Below are positions 12,255 through 26,074 of a stretch of 64,000 bases of DNA, piece after piece. The notes under the pieces are model-generated. The model was not told where the DNA came from and did no database searches. It saw only the letters and a program-made list of their open reading frames with translations. The translations under genes and the position numbers were made by a program. The stretch is taken from positions 52,979,946 through 53,043,945 of the forward strand of contig NC_134465.1 in the NCBI RefSeq assembly GCF_047948215.1, given 5' to 3'. Each line of letters opens with the position of its first letter. The first letter of the stretch is position 1. This DNA comes from Lycorma delicatula (lineage: Eukaryota > Arthropoda > Insecta > Hemiptera > Fulgoridae).

Positions 12255-13686
12255 CATGGAATAGACGGAATACCTGTAGAACTACTGCGCAGTGCTGGTG
12301 AGGAAGCGATTGATAGGTTGTACTGGTGTGTAATATTTACAAAAAAGGGGAAGTTCCATCAGACTTCAAAAAGAGTGTTATAGTCATGATACCAAAGAGA
12401 AAGCAGGAGCAGATAAATGTGAAGAATACAGAACAATTAGCTTAACCAGTCACGCATAAAAAATCTTAACTAGAATTCTGTACAGAAGAATTGAGAGGAG
12501 AGTGCAAGAAGTGTTAGGAAAAGACCAATTTGATGTCAGGAAAAGTATAGGGACAAGGAAAGCAATTTTAGCGCTCAGATTAATAGTAGAAGGAAGATTA
12601 ATGAAAAACAAACCAACCCTGGCATTTGTAGACGTAGAAAAGGCATTCGATAACATAGACTGGAATAAAATGTTCAGCATTTTAAAAAAATTAGGGTTCA
12701 AATACAGAGATAGAAGAACAATTGCTAACATTTATAGGAACTAAAGAGCAACAGTAATAATTGAAGAACATAAGAAAGAAGCCGTAATAAAAAAAAGGGA
12801 GTCTGACAAGGATGTTCCCTATTCCTGTTACTTTTTAATCTTTACATAGAACTAGAAGTTAATGATGTTAAAGAATAATTTAGATTGGGAGTAACAGTAC
12901 AAGGTGAAAAGACAAAGATGCTACAATTTGCTGATGATGTAGTAATTCTAGCTGAGAGTAAAAAGGATTTAGAAGGAACAATGAACGGCATGGATAAAGT
13001 CCAATGCAAGAAATTCCGCATGAAAATAAACAAGAACAAAATGAAAGTAATGAAATGTAGTAGAAATAACAAAGATGGACCACTGAATGTAAAAATAGGA
13101 AAAGATTATGGAAGTAGAAGAATTTTGTTATTTGGGAAGTAAAATTAATAAAGATGGACGAAGCAGGAGCGGTATAAAATGCCGAATAGCATAGGCGAAA
13201 CAAGCCTTCAGTCAGAAATATAATTTGTTTACATCGAAAATTAATTTAAACGTCAGGAAAAGATTTTTGAAAGTATATGTTTGGAGCGTAGCTTTATATG
13301 AAAGCGAAACTTGGACGATCGGAGTACCTGAGAAGAAAAGATTAGAAACTTTTGAAATTATAGGAGAATATTAAAAATCAGATTTGTGGGTAAAGTGACA
13401 AAGGAGGAGGTGTTGTGGCAAATCGACGAAGAAAGAAACATTTGGAAAAATATAGTTACAAGAAGAGACAGACTTATAAGCCACATATTAAGGTATCCTG
13501 GAATAGTCGCTTTAATATTGGAGGGACAGGTAAAAGGGAAAAAAAATGTGGAGGCAGGCAACGTTTGGAATATGTAAAACAAATTGTTAGGGATGTAGGA
13601 AGTAGGGGGTATACTGAAATGAAACGACTAGTACTAAATAGGGGATCTTGGAGAGCTGTATCAAACCATTAAATGACTGAAGACAA
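12255..13686 (+). pseudogene. Broken reverse transcriptase of an insect non-LTR retrotransposon
   Basis: Frames in order give DGIPVELLRSAGEEAIDRL, then VQEVLGKDQFDVRKSIGTRK, then LAFVDVEKAFDNIDW (RT motif with catalytic Asp), then LQFADDVVILAESKKDLE (the ..ADD.. catalytic box), and then the post-RT block RRDRLISHILRYPGIVALIL. At least five stops or frameshifts separate them. The 3' end reads GGATCTTGGAGAGCTGTATC and ends in an A-rich tail at about 13682. The type is that of the RTE/CR1-like RTs common in insects. It is 5' truncated and dead. Confidence 0.9.
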
Positions 13687-14014
13687 AAAAATAATTATTC
13701 ATAATGTGCAACTGTATGTATTATCTATATTTAGTTACCTGTAAAATTTATGACAAATCTAAATTTTATTTTAATACATTTGATAAAAAATATCTCTGTC
13801 TGTCTGATTAAAACTTATCTAGACTTATTTATATTGCTATAATTACATACAAAATTTATATATATATTCTTGTACATATTCAATGTTTATTCAAAATTAT
13901 CTTTTTTGACTACTTTTTGCGCCTTTTATTGAACAATCTAAATTTGTAAATTTTATTTTAGTATTTTTTTTGCATTGAAATTTATATTTTTCTAATTTCT
14001 CTAAAAATATAAAC

Positions 14015-14208
14015 ATGCATATAGGAGTGATTGGTGCTGGAGGAAGTGGATTATGTGCAGTGCGTTATATTACAGAAAAAGAAAATAATTTTTCTTGTAC
14101 ACTTTTTGAGCAACAGGGTTTAATCGGTGGTACATGGGTGTATACTGAATGTGTTGGTAAAGACCAGTTTGGTATTCCTGTACATTCAAGCATGTATAAA
14201 AATCTTAT
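14015..14208 (+). CDS. Fmo: FMO coding exon 1
   Basis: Starts with ATG and the FAD Rossmann motif IGVIGAGGSG. It ends in phase 2 (...KNL + AT) at a GTAAGT donor. The start is chosen because the dinucleotide-binding fold begins at once, as in other FMOs. A separate 5' UTR exon is possible: an acceptor-like TTTTATTTTAG lies near 13951-13961, but this is not established. Confidence 0.95.
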
Positions 14209-17200
14209 GTAAGTCAAATTATTTCTTTTATTAATTAGTTGTAATCTTTTAAATACTTAAATCATATTTATAACAAATAAAATAAAAGGATCATGATAAA
14301 ATTTTAATTTTAACTAGATTTTTTTTTTTTTTAGCGCAGGTTTTAAGCACAAATAAACACTACAGATCACATTATAATTACTAATTATAATTCAATTACA
14401 AACAAATATTTTATTTCTTGTAAATAGTATAGATTTCAAAGTAATTTTCTTGTATTACTGTTTATTAACTAATAAGCTTTACATTAAAATATAAATAAAT
14501 TTTTCAGAAAAAATTTAGAAATATATATTTAGCGCTGAAATGTAATCTGCTTTGAGAATTTAAAATTTAAATAAACAAAAGAAGAATTAGTTTTTGCTTT
14601 GTTACAGTAGAGAAATAACAATACTGCTACAGTCATGAAAATTCATCCCATGGTTCTCCTACACCGAACCATCAACATTTGCATAAGCCGTACATATAAT
14701 TTGAAAAAATATATATATATATTTGGGTCTTGCTCCATGATCACATAGGTCTATAACTAATTGCAATTCAAAAAAAAAAAACAAGCATCTTCTTGCAGAG
14801 TTACTATTAAACAGACTCAGACATTCACCAAAAAGGTTTCCATTAGGCTGTAAATATCGAGAACAAATTTGAACAATGAAGAACAATTGAAGTTTAAGTA
14901 TTATTGATAAAGATTAGTTCATGTGTTGTCTGAAGATGATTTTAATAAGCATTTATTATTATTCACTGTGAAGTAATCCTCAATTTTTTTAGCTCAGTGA
15001 TACAGTCGGATGAAGAAACATGCTTCAGACTTAATTCCTTGGAGTTGTATTGTACTATTTGTTGTATAAAAAAAGGAATGTTGGAACTTATTTATCAGTA
15101 GACGTGTAACAGGTAATTCATATCATGAAATATTAAACAACTTTGTGTTTGACGCTGACTCTTCTTAAACTTGGCAGCAAGATGGGGTACTACCTCACTG
15201 CCTCAGTCAACTTTTCCTAAATGGAGAGTACAATGAGGAACAATTGAAGAGCCATTCAAAAGATTTGATATCTTGTGATTTTTGGTTCTGGAAGAATCAT
15301 CAAAGATGTGGATCATCAAACGACCTATACTGCCTAAGTTTTTCATTGAAAATTTTGTTGAATTTTATAAATTAGGAATTATTTTACTGAATAAAATATG
15401 TAATTAAGTTTTTTACAATGTTGTGAATGCATAAGGGCAGAAGGACAACAGTTTGAACACTGTAGATGTGTATTAAACTTGTAATAATACTAGGGATATC
15501 TAAAGTAAAGACCGCTAGAAAATTTCTCTCTTTAAGGTTGGGGAACCTGTCGTTCATGGCCACACTAGTAATGTACACAATGCATTGTTGTCTGTAATTT
15601 GTCGCGTTGTAGTAACTTTGATTACGTGTGAGTTATTACGTTATAAAATGAATAGGAGAATAGATGTTGCTGCCGACTGTGAAATACGTGGAGACATACG
15701 TTTTTTAAACCGTAAAAACGTTAAGCCGGCTGAAATTCATAGGCAGTTGGTTGCTGCGTACGGTGATAATGTAATGAATGAAAGAAACGTTTGAAAATAG
15801 CGTGAAAGGTTTATAAATAACAGAATTAATGTGCATGATGAAGAACGTTCAGGGAGGCCCTCGATAATCACCGACGACTTGTTGAAACGCGTCGACGATA
15901 AAATTAGAAAAGATCGTCGCTCAATGATTTCCGACTTGGCTCTTCATTTTCATGATGTTTCAAAAGCTATTATTGGTCGCATTGTTCGTGACTATTTTGG
16001 CTTCAGAAAGGCTTGTGCAAGTTGGGTGCCGAACGTCTTAACGGAACGTCACAAAAAAATTCGCATGGGATCTGCTTTGAAATTTTTGATGCGCTACTCA
16101 GAAAAAGATGATAACTTCCTTAATTCAATTCTTACCGGCGATGAAACATAGATTTCGTATTACTCACCAGAGAGAAAACGGCAGTCAAGTGAATGGCGTC
16201 ATCTTCAATCATCAACCAGACCGACAAAGGTCAAGCCACAGCCATTTGGACGGTCTTTTGGGGTCGGTTTGACATACTGCTGATCGATTTTACGCCACGT
16301 GAAACGACTATAAATGCAGAAGTCTACTGCGAAACTCTACGTAAGTTACGGCGCGCCATTCAAAATCGCCGACGTGGGCAGCTGACCGACGGCATCGTCC
16401 TGCTGCACGATAATGCACGTCCATGTGTTGCGGGTCCGACCGACACGTGATTTACTGAGAACATTCGAACGGGAAATTTAAGTTCACCCACCGTGTAGTC
16501 CGGACTTAGCTCCTTCTGATTACCATTTGTTTGGGAAATTGAAAGAATTTTTGAACGTAAGCAATTCACGGGTGACGATGAACTTAAAAATGGTGTTAAT
16601 CAATGGCTAAATGGACTGGCGGCAGAAGAATAAGACGAGGGTTTTTAAGCTGGTGTATTTCTACCATAAATGTCTTAATATAGAGACATAGTATAAGTAT
16701 GTAGTTTAAGAGAAATAAAAAATTATTTATAAAGTTTTCAAAATAAATATTTTTACAATGAAACGGTCTTTACTTCAGAGATAACCTCTCGTAATATAAA
16801 AAAAATTGTTTAACTTGATTTTTTGACCATTTTGTTACTAGTAGTTGGAAAAACTGAGTTTAAACCCATCTGATTTATATAAACTTTAAAATAATTTAAG
16901 TATAGTCTCCTTTCTGCATTTACCAATATCAAAATTAAAAGTAACTACTGAATAGAGTAAGTGATACGTTTTTACACAACAAAATTTATATGTTAATAAG
17001 TAAATTAACAAACATTTAAATGCAATAAAAAATTAATATCAAACTTTTCACAGAACATAACAATTTAAGAACATTATATATGGATATAAAAACAGTATAA
17101 AATAGATAAGATATGAACTTGTATGTCTGCGTCTGCAGGCTAAGTATAAAAGGATAGAATTCATTTTAAAGCAGTTGAAAAATTTACTTGCTAAATAGAA

Positions 17201-20200
17201 AATATACATCTCATTATTAAACAATACTATTCTGTAATTTAAAATTATTTACTGTAGTTATTTTAAAGCATTATCGAACAGAACTAAATTTAATCTACCC
17301 AAACCATATCGGTATCTATATTCTTTAAAAATTTGCTTCCCAGATTTGCATTGACAGTTTTCATGGTCAAATACTTAGATAATGCTTTATATCAAGGTAT
17401 TGTAACAGTTATTACCTATTTCTGTATTCTGAATCCATTTTGGAAAGGATTAAGTGATTTATTGTTATCCAAAAATGAGTATGCTTTCATTAAACAGCAT
17501 AAAATGTGACAACAGTTAAAAATTATTAAATTCTTAACTCACTTTTAGAATATTGGAACCTTTCCTTCCATAGAACTTTTGAGAACTAATTAACAGTTCC
17601 ATCTTCTTCAATGGATCTTCTGTCCTGTGGAAGAAAAACTGTAATATTCTGAAAGTAAGTCGTTAAAATATTTAATCATTTTAAAGCATATTCTACTTAA
17701 AAGCAACTTCTTAATAAATTTAAAAAATGTTGAGATAAGTGTTATGGATTTAAAGTTTTCAGATGATCTTTTTTATCATTTTTTAAGGATTAGTGTACCA
17801 TTATTCAGTAAAAGCAATACATTAACTCAGTGATTCCCAAATTGTGTGCTATGGCCTTTTCACAGGGGCGCCACAAAATATTGTAAAAGCTTCATAATTA
17901 ATTGAAGCAAGACATTTATAATTATTAATTTAATGTTAAAGTAAAAAAAAATAATGAAGATACTCGAGTGTTATTTATTATTATCTTTTACTTATGAGTA
18001 GTCATACTTTTACTTAGGGTAAGGCACCATGGAAAAAGTTTAATTGAAAAAGGGCGCTGCGACTCGGAAAAGTTTGGAAACCACTGCATTAACTTGTTAC
18101 TTTATATTACTAGTTAATGAAATTATTGTATCTGATTTATAAGAGACACAAATTCAAATTGCTGTCTATGAGAATAATGATCAGAATATAGCACTCCCTA
18201 TGATGAACAAAGTGAATTGTTAAAATTGTTGTTGTTAAAAGATAATATTTACTATTATCATTTCTGCTAAGATCACTATAGTTTCTATGTTTAGTACAAA
18301 CTTATTGTACTTGTAGCATCAGTACAATCAGTTTTGACAATGGAGTGGTTCCGAAACACATCAACAAGAGATAAAAGAATGAAGCTAAGAAAGGCAAGAA
18401 GAACTAAACATAGAAAAAAGTGAATTGTTATTTGTGGGATGAAATTTCTCCTGCATTTCAGAGGGCTTGACATATTGATGTTTAACAGTATGCTTGATTC
18501 AGTTAAAAAGGGAATTAGAAACCACTTCAATCCTCACCTTTATTAGTAAGCCTGTCATAGAATATCTGGTACGTTAACAAGTGCCAATTTTAAGACAGAC
18601 TTTTTATGTCAAGTTTTCTTCAACCTTCTTTGATGTGGTATCTATTATATAATAAATTCTCCAAAGATGACAAAATTTATTATGAGCATTGTTTGAGCAA
18701 ACTGAGTAAATTTTACTGTAGTTTGATGAGTAATTATTTTTAAAGGATGCAGTAATGTTTCTCAGTTTAGAAATTGTTGTGCTATGCAAAATAACTGTTT
18801 TACATAATTTATAACCATAAAATTTAAAGGCATAAATTGTATATAACTACATCATTATTATTACTGTACTTATCGTTGAGTCCATGTTTGAATAGTAATA
18901 ATTAAAAAAAAAATAAATAAATAAATGATATTTTTAATTTTTGTGTCTTAATTTAAAACTTTATTGTTAATGCAGTGATGAAAATATTTAATAAAAAAAA
19001 GAGAAAATAGATATCTGATCATACACATTAAGAAAAGTCAAATTTTTTCAAGTTCACAACTCAGAATGAATGTAAAATGCATATATTCAATATAACATTT
19101 TCAAATTTCTTTTCATATAGTACTGATTTAAATAAATTATCTTGTTCATAAAATATTTGTGATATTATTTTTATATTTGAATCTAATTAATAATTTTTAC
19201 AAAGTTATTATTTAACAATTTCACGTATTTTAAATTTTTTTAATGTTTTTTGTGAACAACAAAATGTTATTCAGTTACATCTTCACTCTAAGGTAACTCA
19301 GAACTAATGATTTAAAGATTTATTTAAAAAAAAACTTTTTTATATGTATTTTCAAAAAATATAAAACTATTTGACAGCTAAAAGGTGCTTTTAAAATAAT
19401 ATTAAAATGTAATCAGTTCTCTGAAATATTTTATGTTTATTTTCTATCAAACATTCAAGCACTTAAAATTTTATTTCATCAACCAGACTACATATAGATG
19501 TTTGTTTATAAAATAAACAAATATTTTGTTTCTCAGAATATTTAAAGAAAATTGTACTTTAAAATTGAGTTTTAAAGATATTGGATCTTATTTGAAATCT
19601 AAATCTTTTGAGGTAAAGATTATTCATTTCTGACATGAATATACAAAGAAAGATCGAAGTATAATCAGTGGAAAGGTTGAAAAGAAATTTTGTGACTGAG
19701 AGAGAATAAAGGTTTTTTAATGGTTATTTGGGTTTTTCTAGGACAAACCTTCCAAAAGAAGCAATGGAATTTCCAGGATTTCATTTTAAAAAGTTTGAAG
19801 AATCATACATCCATAGAGAATTAGTTTTTGAATATTTAAATGCTTATGCAGATAAATACAATCTTCGAAAATATATAAAGGTAAAAATATTAATAACTTT
19901 ACTGCAATTACAGAGCCTGATTACCTTTTATGCTAGGAAGATTATTTGGAACAGTTGTGTTATACTTGTTAACTGTAGTAATACAAAATTTACATTTAAA
20001 ATTCATTAGTCATTTACAGTTTAGCAGATAATTTAAATTACAGATACTTTAAATTAAATTATATTAAATAATACTTTAAATTGATAACAGATACTTTAAA
20101 TTGTAGTTCTAATAAATCATTTTGACAAGTTTTTTTCTAAATGTTAGTAATCAGACACATTAAAAATTGTTAACATTGTTAGTTTATAGACAGCCTCTTA

Positions 20201-23200
20201 AAACTCAGGTCAACAAAAGTCTCAGGCCTAAACATCTTAAATCGAAATTGCTTTTCTTTTACACCACATTTTCAATAGTTTTTGCCATTCCATGTTTTTA
20301 CAATTATTATTTTAAGTATACACAGTTATAAAAACTCAGTTGACATTGTTAATAAAAACATTTTTAATTTTAAATAAAAAATTTGAATTATTTCAAGTTT
20401 TGCTGTAAATTATGCTAAAATAAAGAACATGGCAAAAGTAAATACAGAGTGGCACAAGGAAATGGGACATTTTGAAGTAACTCTCACAAAAGTAAAAAAA
20501 TGAATTTACAAGTTTTATTGTTGAAAACAAAAAGTAAATTACATGCCATTAACACAGAATATTTCAAAAGAACAATTTCAGTTTTTAAAAACAACGTCTA
20601 TAATATGATGGCCATTTGAACGTATGTATTCCTGGAAGCAAATGCTGAGGGTTTGCATGGGACTTTGAAACACTTCCATGGGAATTCATGGTACCACATA
20701 GCTATGCTGGTTCCTTCTAGTATCTGAAAATACTAGACTACTAGTATCTGTAAATAACTATTAATTATTTTAAACTATAACTATACCTTTTCATCTCATT
20801 TTCACTTTGTACAACTGTCTTTAGTTTCAGCTATAAAATAAGAGAGTATTATATAAAAAGTACAATTTTTCTGAAAGTATTGTGTTCTTAATCCACCATG
20901 AGAAAAAGTTTTTTATTTTTTTTAAATTGAGAAATTTGATTTACGCGTTATTTTCTGTTGCCCTTCCTAGCATTGTCATTTTAACATTTGTAAGTGATGC
21001 ATTTCGAAGTACCTCCATTCTCAAAACTACTTTTAGCACTGATTCTTCCTGATTTGGGATCGTATGGATTCTTCCTGAGTTGAGTTGTCATGACCTTTCC
21101 TGCTTTGGATTCCATGACAGTTCTTCTGGTTTAGATGGGGATTAGGAGGAACTTAATATTACTATTTATTTAATGAACCTAATTTAGAAAGATTCATTGC
21201 TAAAAGTAGTTTTGGAATGGAGATGCTCTGAATGTTTAACTATGAATGTTAGAGTGACACTGCTAGGATGGGCAGAAAATAACACTCAAATCAGTTATGA
21301 TAATCCTAGCGGAAATATAAAATACTGTGAAAAAAAATTAAAATTTACCTATTCAGCTATGACTCAAAAAATGGAAAGACAAGAAAAAACTGAGACTACA
21401 TATTATATATAAATTTATTCATTGCCCCAAAAATTAAAATTCTTAAAGAGTTTTTAAACTCAAATTTTGATAGACATATATATTTAATAAGAAACAATAA
21501 TAAAAGCTGACAATACAGTTGTAGAATTTTCCCATCATGCAGCTTACTCACACATACACACACAACTTAATTTAGCATGTCAGTAATACACTAGTGCTTC
21601 TTGTGGTGACAGGGGGTACTACTGACATGTAAATGCACTTAGCCACTAGTTTAGAGCATATTTTGGGGTGGGGTGTAATTTTTGCTAGTTTTTTTGCAAA
21701 TATTATTATTTTTTAATTGTTAACAAATGTGCCTAAGAAAATAAGACCATAATTTGTCGAAATCTTAAGATTCTGAGAGTGACCTTGCTCTACAGCCTCA
21801 CCCCTTTGACTTTTTAAGTTGAAAATTTAATGGTATCGATGCCTACATATAGAAGTAATTTGGCCAAGTCAAAATAAGTCCAGCAATTCTGGAGATATAA
21901 GGTGATTTAGAGTATAAAACTGAACTCACACACACAAACATATGAATATTTGGAAAATTTCCATCCAGTTTTTTGGGTTCCTTAGGTGTCAAAACGTCAA
22001 GATCCAGTGAAAACTGTGTATACTCAAATTGGACCGATTACAATACTTTCTGTACTAGAGTTATAGCTCTGGTTTAGCGCTATCTAGACGGGAAAGTAAA
22101 AATACTTTTATTAGCCCATAAAATAGAGGTATACTAAATTATTTATTACATTCTTGGCATTAGAAAACCCTTTAATTTGCAAATACTATTAACTAATTTC
22201 TTTTCTTTTTTTTTTGTTTATATGGAATTTATCCATTTTTAAAAGAATGAAATTTAAAAAAATATATAGGGAAGAAAAAACATAAAGACTACTTTAAATT
22301 TTGAGATGAGGAAAACAGAACAAGAAATAAAAACATTTTTACTTTACAGAAGAAAAATTATATTTTACTTTTAAGTGTAATATGTAGAGGTTTATTTAAC
22401 TATAATCTGGTAAAATGAGTAGATTATTCTTAATTTTAGAAAAATACAGTTGATTTTATTCTTGAGAAAAAGTAAAAAATGAAATTTAAAGCGCCTAAGA
22501 AAAAAAAATTAGTGTACTGTGTTTAGGGTAAGGAATATCCTGTTAAAAAGAGACTGCATGTATCATATATGCTATATTTGTATATTAAGTATTAATTTAC
22601 ATTACTGATAATTAATAAATCAAGAAATGTAATGTTTAATTTATTATAAATAAATTGTTGGCAAGAAAAAGTCATCCTGTTATTTTTTTAATAATTTTAT
22701 TATTTATTGTAGTTTTTCTCTCTTACTTCAAAGAAGCATACTGGATAGTTTGTACACTAAAATCAGAATTAAAAAAAAATATAAAAAACAACAAGAAAAA
22801 TGACAAAGGTGAACTCGTTAGTTGTGTGATTGTGTTAAATATTAATTTTTGCAGACTAGATGTAGATTTGGAATTATAAAATTTACAATTAAACTAAATT
22901 AAAGATAAACGCTGTACTAAAGAAAAAAAGAAAAACAGATTAAGTATTTTAATTCACATACTAAAGAGTTTTTTAAGACCTTAGGTTTTACAAATAAGTA
23001 TCATTACATTAGTGATGGAGTGACATAATAGCTAGAAAAAGATAATATGAAAGTTTAGATTTCTTTGAAATATTAAAAAAAAAATTAAATCATACTTTAG
23101 AATGCTGATTAGTGAATATTATTCTTTAGTATAATTATAGGATCAATTATTTTGTCAAAACCTGCAATTGTGAAAATAATGGCCAAGTAGAATGTGAAAT

Positions 23201-26039
23201 TAATGGTAGCAAAGATAAAAATTCATATTTTAACTAAATATTTTATGTATTTGTTTTTCAATGTTTATATATTTATCTGAATTTTAATTTATTTTATGTT
23301 ACTTAATTTTTTCCAGGGAGCCATTTACATTCTCATCATATAACAGTGTCATATTTTTTTAACAATTGTTTCTGATGTAATTTTATTTTCTGAGAATGGA
23401 TTTTAACACCTGTTTAGCTTTCAAAATTTCTTCGTTAGTCTATGTCCCTTTATAACTCTTATTTACATGCACAATACAAAGTAATTTAAACATATTTGCT
23501 TTATAGTTTTGCTATATTACTTCTGTCTTTACAGAGGCAGATCCAATAACTGAATTTGGGGTAAGCCATTGGGCACAAGGGGTCATATTTTTCTACTCCT
23601 TTCTAATTAGGTTGTATAAGTAGTTATGCATGAATGTTTTTATTTCATACACTTTTACTGGATACATACTATATTCTAAACTATTTTTAAATGTGAAAAT
23701 CATTTAATCATCATTAGTATTTCTGTAAAAGAGGCAAAAAGGATGAATTTGCCAAAAAAAAAACTAAAACTGAAGAAATTTATTGCTTAATTTCTTCAAT
23801 TTTATTTTGATTTATAAAAAATTAAGCTGCAAGTTATTCGAAGTGACCCTCACAGGGACTCCAGAAGCTAAATTAAATTTAAGCTCGGTCTGTATAGCCC
23901 TAATTAATCAAAACTGCCGTGTAAACAATAAAAATTGTTTAATAATGTAAGATGGGATAAAAAATAATAAGATGAAGATTTAAATTAAGTTAATTTTTAT
24001 TTGTTTATTCATTTCAATATTTATAATTAATCCATTACAATCCAAAGTTTTACACATTTTACTTCATACAATAATAATAATACAATAATTGATTTACAAA
24101 TTACACTTATCTCGATGATTACACATCATAGGATACTGATTGATAATACGATCTATCATCAATTTGCATGTCGTTATGAATATGCATTAGAGCAAGTGAT
24201 GTCAGCCTCTCTTAATTATCTATTAAGAAAAAAGATATATTCACTTTAATTACAGAGTTACAACTTACAACGGTTATTTTGACAAACAGTATTGGTAAAA
24301 TATTTCAATTCTTTTCAAGTGGGTTTCCAAAATGCAAGACCTTCAAGCCTTTGGGAGGGGGCATGGTCCCCCTGGATCCACCCCTAATCGTTTAAAGCTT
24401 TTCCTTTAAATTTTATTAATGCTTTTCATAATTTTATTTTTATTGGCATTGGATAAATAAATATGAATGTTTTTCAGACAATAATGTTTACATTAAAAAA
24501 ATTATTTATATTTATCATTGTTTGCTTTTTCTTTCTGAAAAATTTTATTTAAATGCCATTTTTTTCAGTTGAATCATCATGTTAAAAAAGTATCAAAAGA
24601 TGGTGAAAAGTGGAAAGTTATTGTTAAAGATTTGTTAAAAAATGAGGATAAAAGTTATGAATTTGATGCTGTAATAATTAGTAGTGGGTATGTATAAATG
24701 TTTTAACATCATCATAATTATAGAGTTGGCCCTTGTTTCAGTTTATTGGGTTCAGACAGTGAAAAATTCAGTCAACTTATCTCTTTCCCTTTATAGTTAT
24801 CCTCTCACCACTTCCTCCCACATCTTTTTCTTAAAATTGTCCTTCCATTTTTCTCTTTAGCAGTTCCATCTACCTTGGAAGTCTCTTCTCTTCTATACTC
24901 TTGATGTAACTGATTCTTTTCACTATATTTTTTCCAGTTCTTTCTTTCACCCTTTACTTCTAGTTTCCATGTTTTGTTTTTATTGCATTTTGTTCAATTC
25001 ACTATACTTTATAGAAATTTCCCATTTCATCAGCCTGAATTTTTCTCCTGCCCTTTTATAATGCGTTTCCTATTTCTGAACATACTATGTCTTGTTCGTT
25101 TTCAACATTTATTCCTTCCAAGTAATACTTTTGTCCAATAATAAATGCTTAATGGCTTCCTTGTTATAACCTATCAGTTAATTTTTTACTTGTTCATTCT
25201 GGATAGTTTTAGTGAACCTATCCAGAATTGTATTTCATCTAGTCCTATCCTTTTCAATCAACAACACTTCCCATTTTTCTTAACTAATAATCAAATCATG
25301 CTTCTTTAATTGTCTGTTTCATTCCTCCATTTGTTCTTATACCATTTCAACTGCCCAGATTTATTATGTCTGCAAATATTTCAGTGTTATTTTTCCGTTT
25401 ATTTTTTTTTATTTTTTCATTAGGGATTACAGTTACTCAACTACTCAAAGGATTACAACCTTTTAGACCTTGAACAGGCAAAATGTTTGAAATCAACCTC
25501 TGATTTCTTGCTTATTTATAAATTCCCTATTAAAATGTAGTATTTCACTGCCAGATTGTTTTTCTTAAGAAAAGGAAATAGATGTTTTGTAATTTTAAAT
25601 AATTATAATAAACAGCCCTGTTAAATGCATTGCAAATAATGTAATTGACTCACAAAAGCTAGTATTATCTCTGGGAATTCCATTTTCAAAATTAAGCAAT
25701 ACAAAGTTAGGTAGAAGTCAGTTCCTGAAGATCACTATTGTTAAACAATGTTGATTGCAATTTTATGGCATGCTGTTGGGATTTGTTAGTGGGTAATGAT
25801 CATAGCATTGATGCTGCTTCACACAAAAAAATATGTGTATATTTTTAAAATTAATTTTATTATTTATTGCAAGGTACTTTTTTCTTCTATGTATTACTGA
25901 GAAAAATGTGTTTAGTATTCGTTTTTGTGGTTGAATGAAATATACATGAAACCTTTTAAAAAAATTTGATGATGGAGAAATCTCAAACAAGCAATATAAG
26001 AAAGAAAAAAGTGCTTGTACTAAGAAATAAAATTACATT

Positions 26040-26074
<35 letters not shown>

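Larger units (their letters stand above)
14209..19741 (+). other. FMO intron 1
   Basis: 5.5 kb with a decayed transposase fragment (15170-15330), a complete-length mariner (15490-16791) and a hAT-type MITE (17828-18086). The rest, including 14215-15165, 16800-17815 and 18100-19735, is AT-rich with nothing recognised. Confidence 0.85.
19881..24568 (+). other. FMO intron 2
   Basis: 4.7 kb holding a transposase C-terminal remnant (20447-20700), a dispersed-repeat copy (21660-22101) and a possible TIR element (23533-24385). Nothing is seen in the remainder (for example 22105-23530). A short tandem echo ACAGATACTTTAAATT occurs near 20040 and 20090. Confidence 0.8.

Noticed and set aside
12450..13203. 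Minus-strand frames of 76-107 codons
   Set aside because: Antisense of the reverse transcriptase; composition is hydrophobic T-rich reverse text.
22655..22879. Hydrophobic 74-codon frame as a small membrane protein
   Set aside because: Intron-like AT-rich composition with a Lys/Asn homopolymer run; expected by chance.
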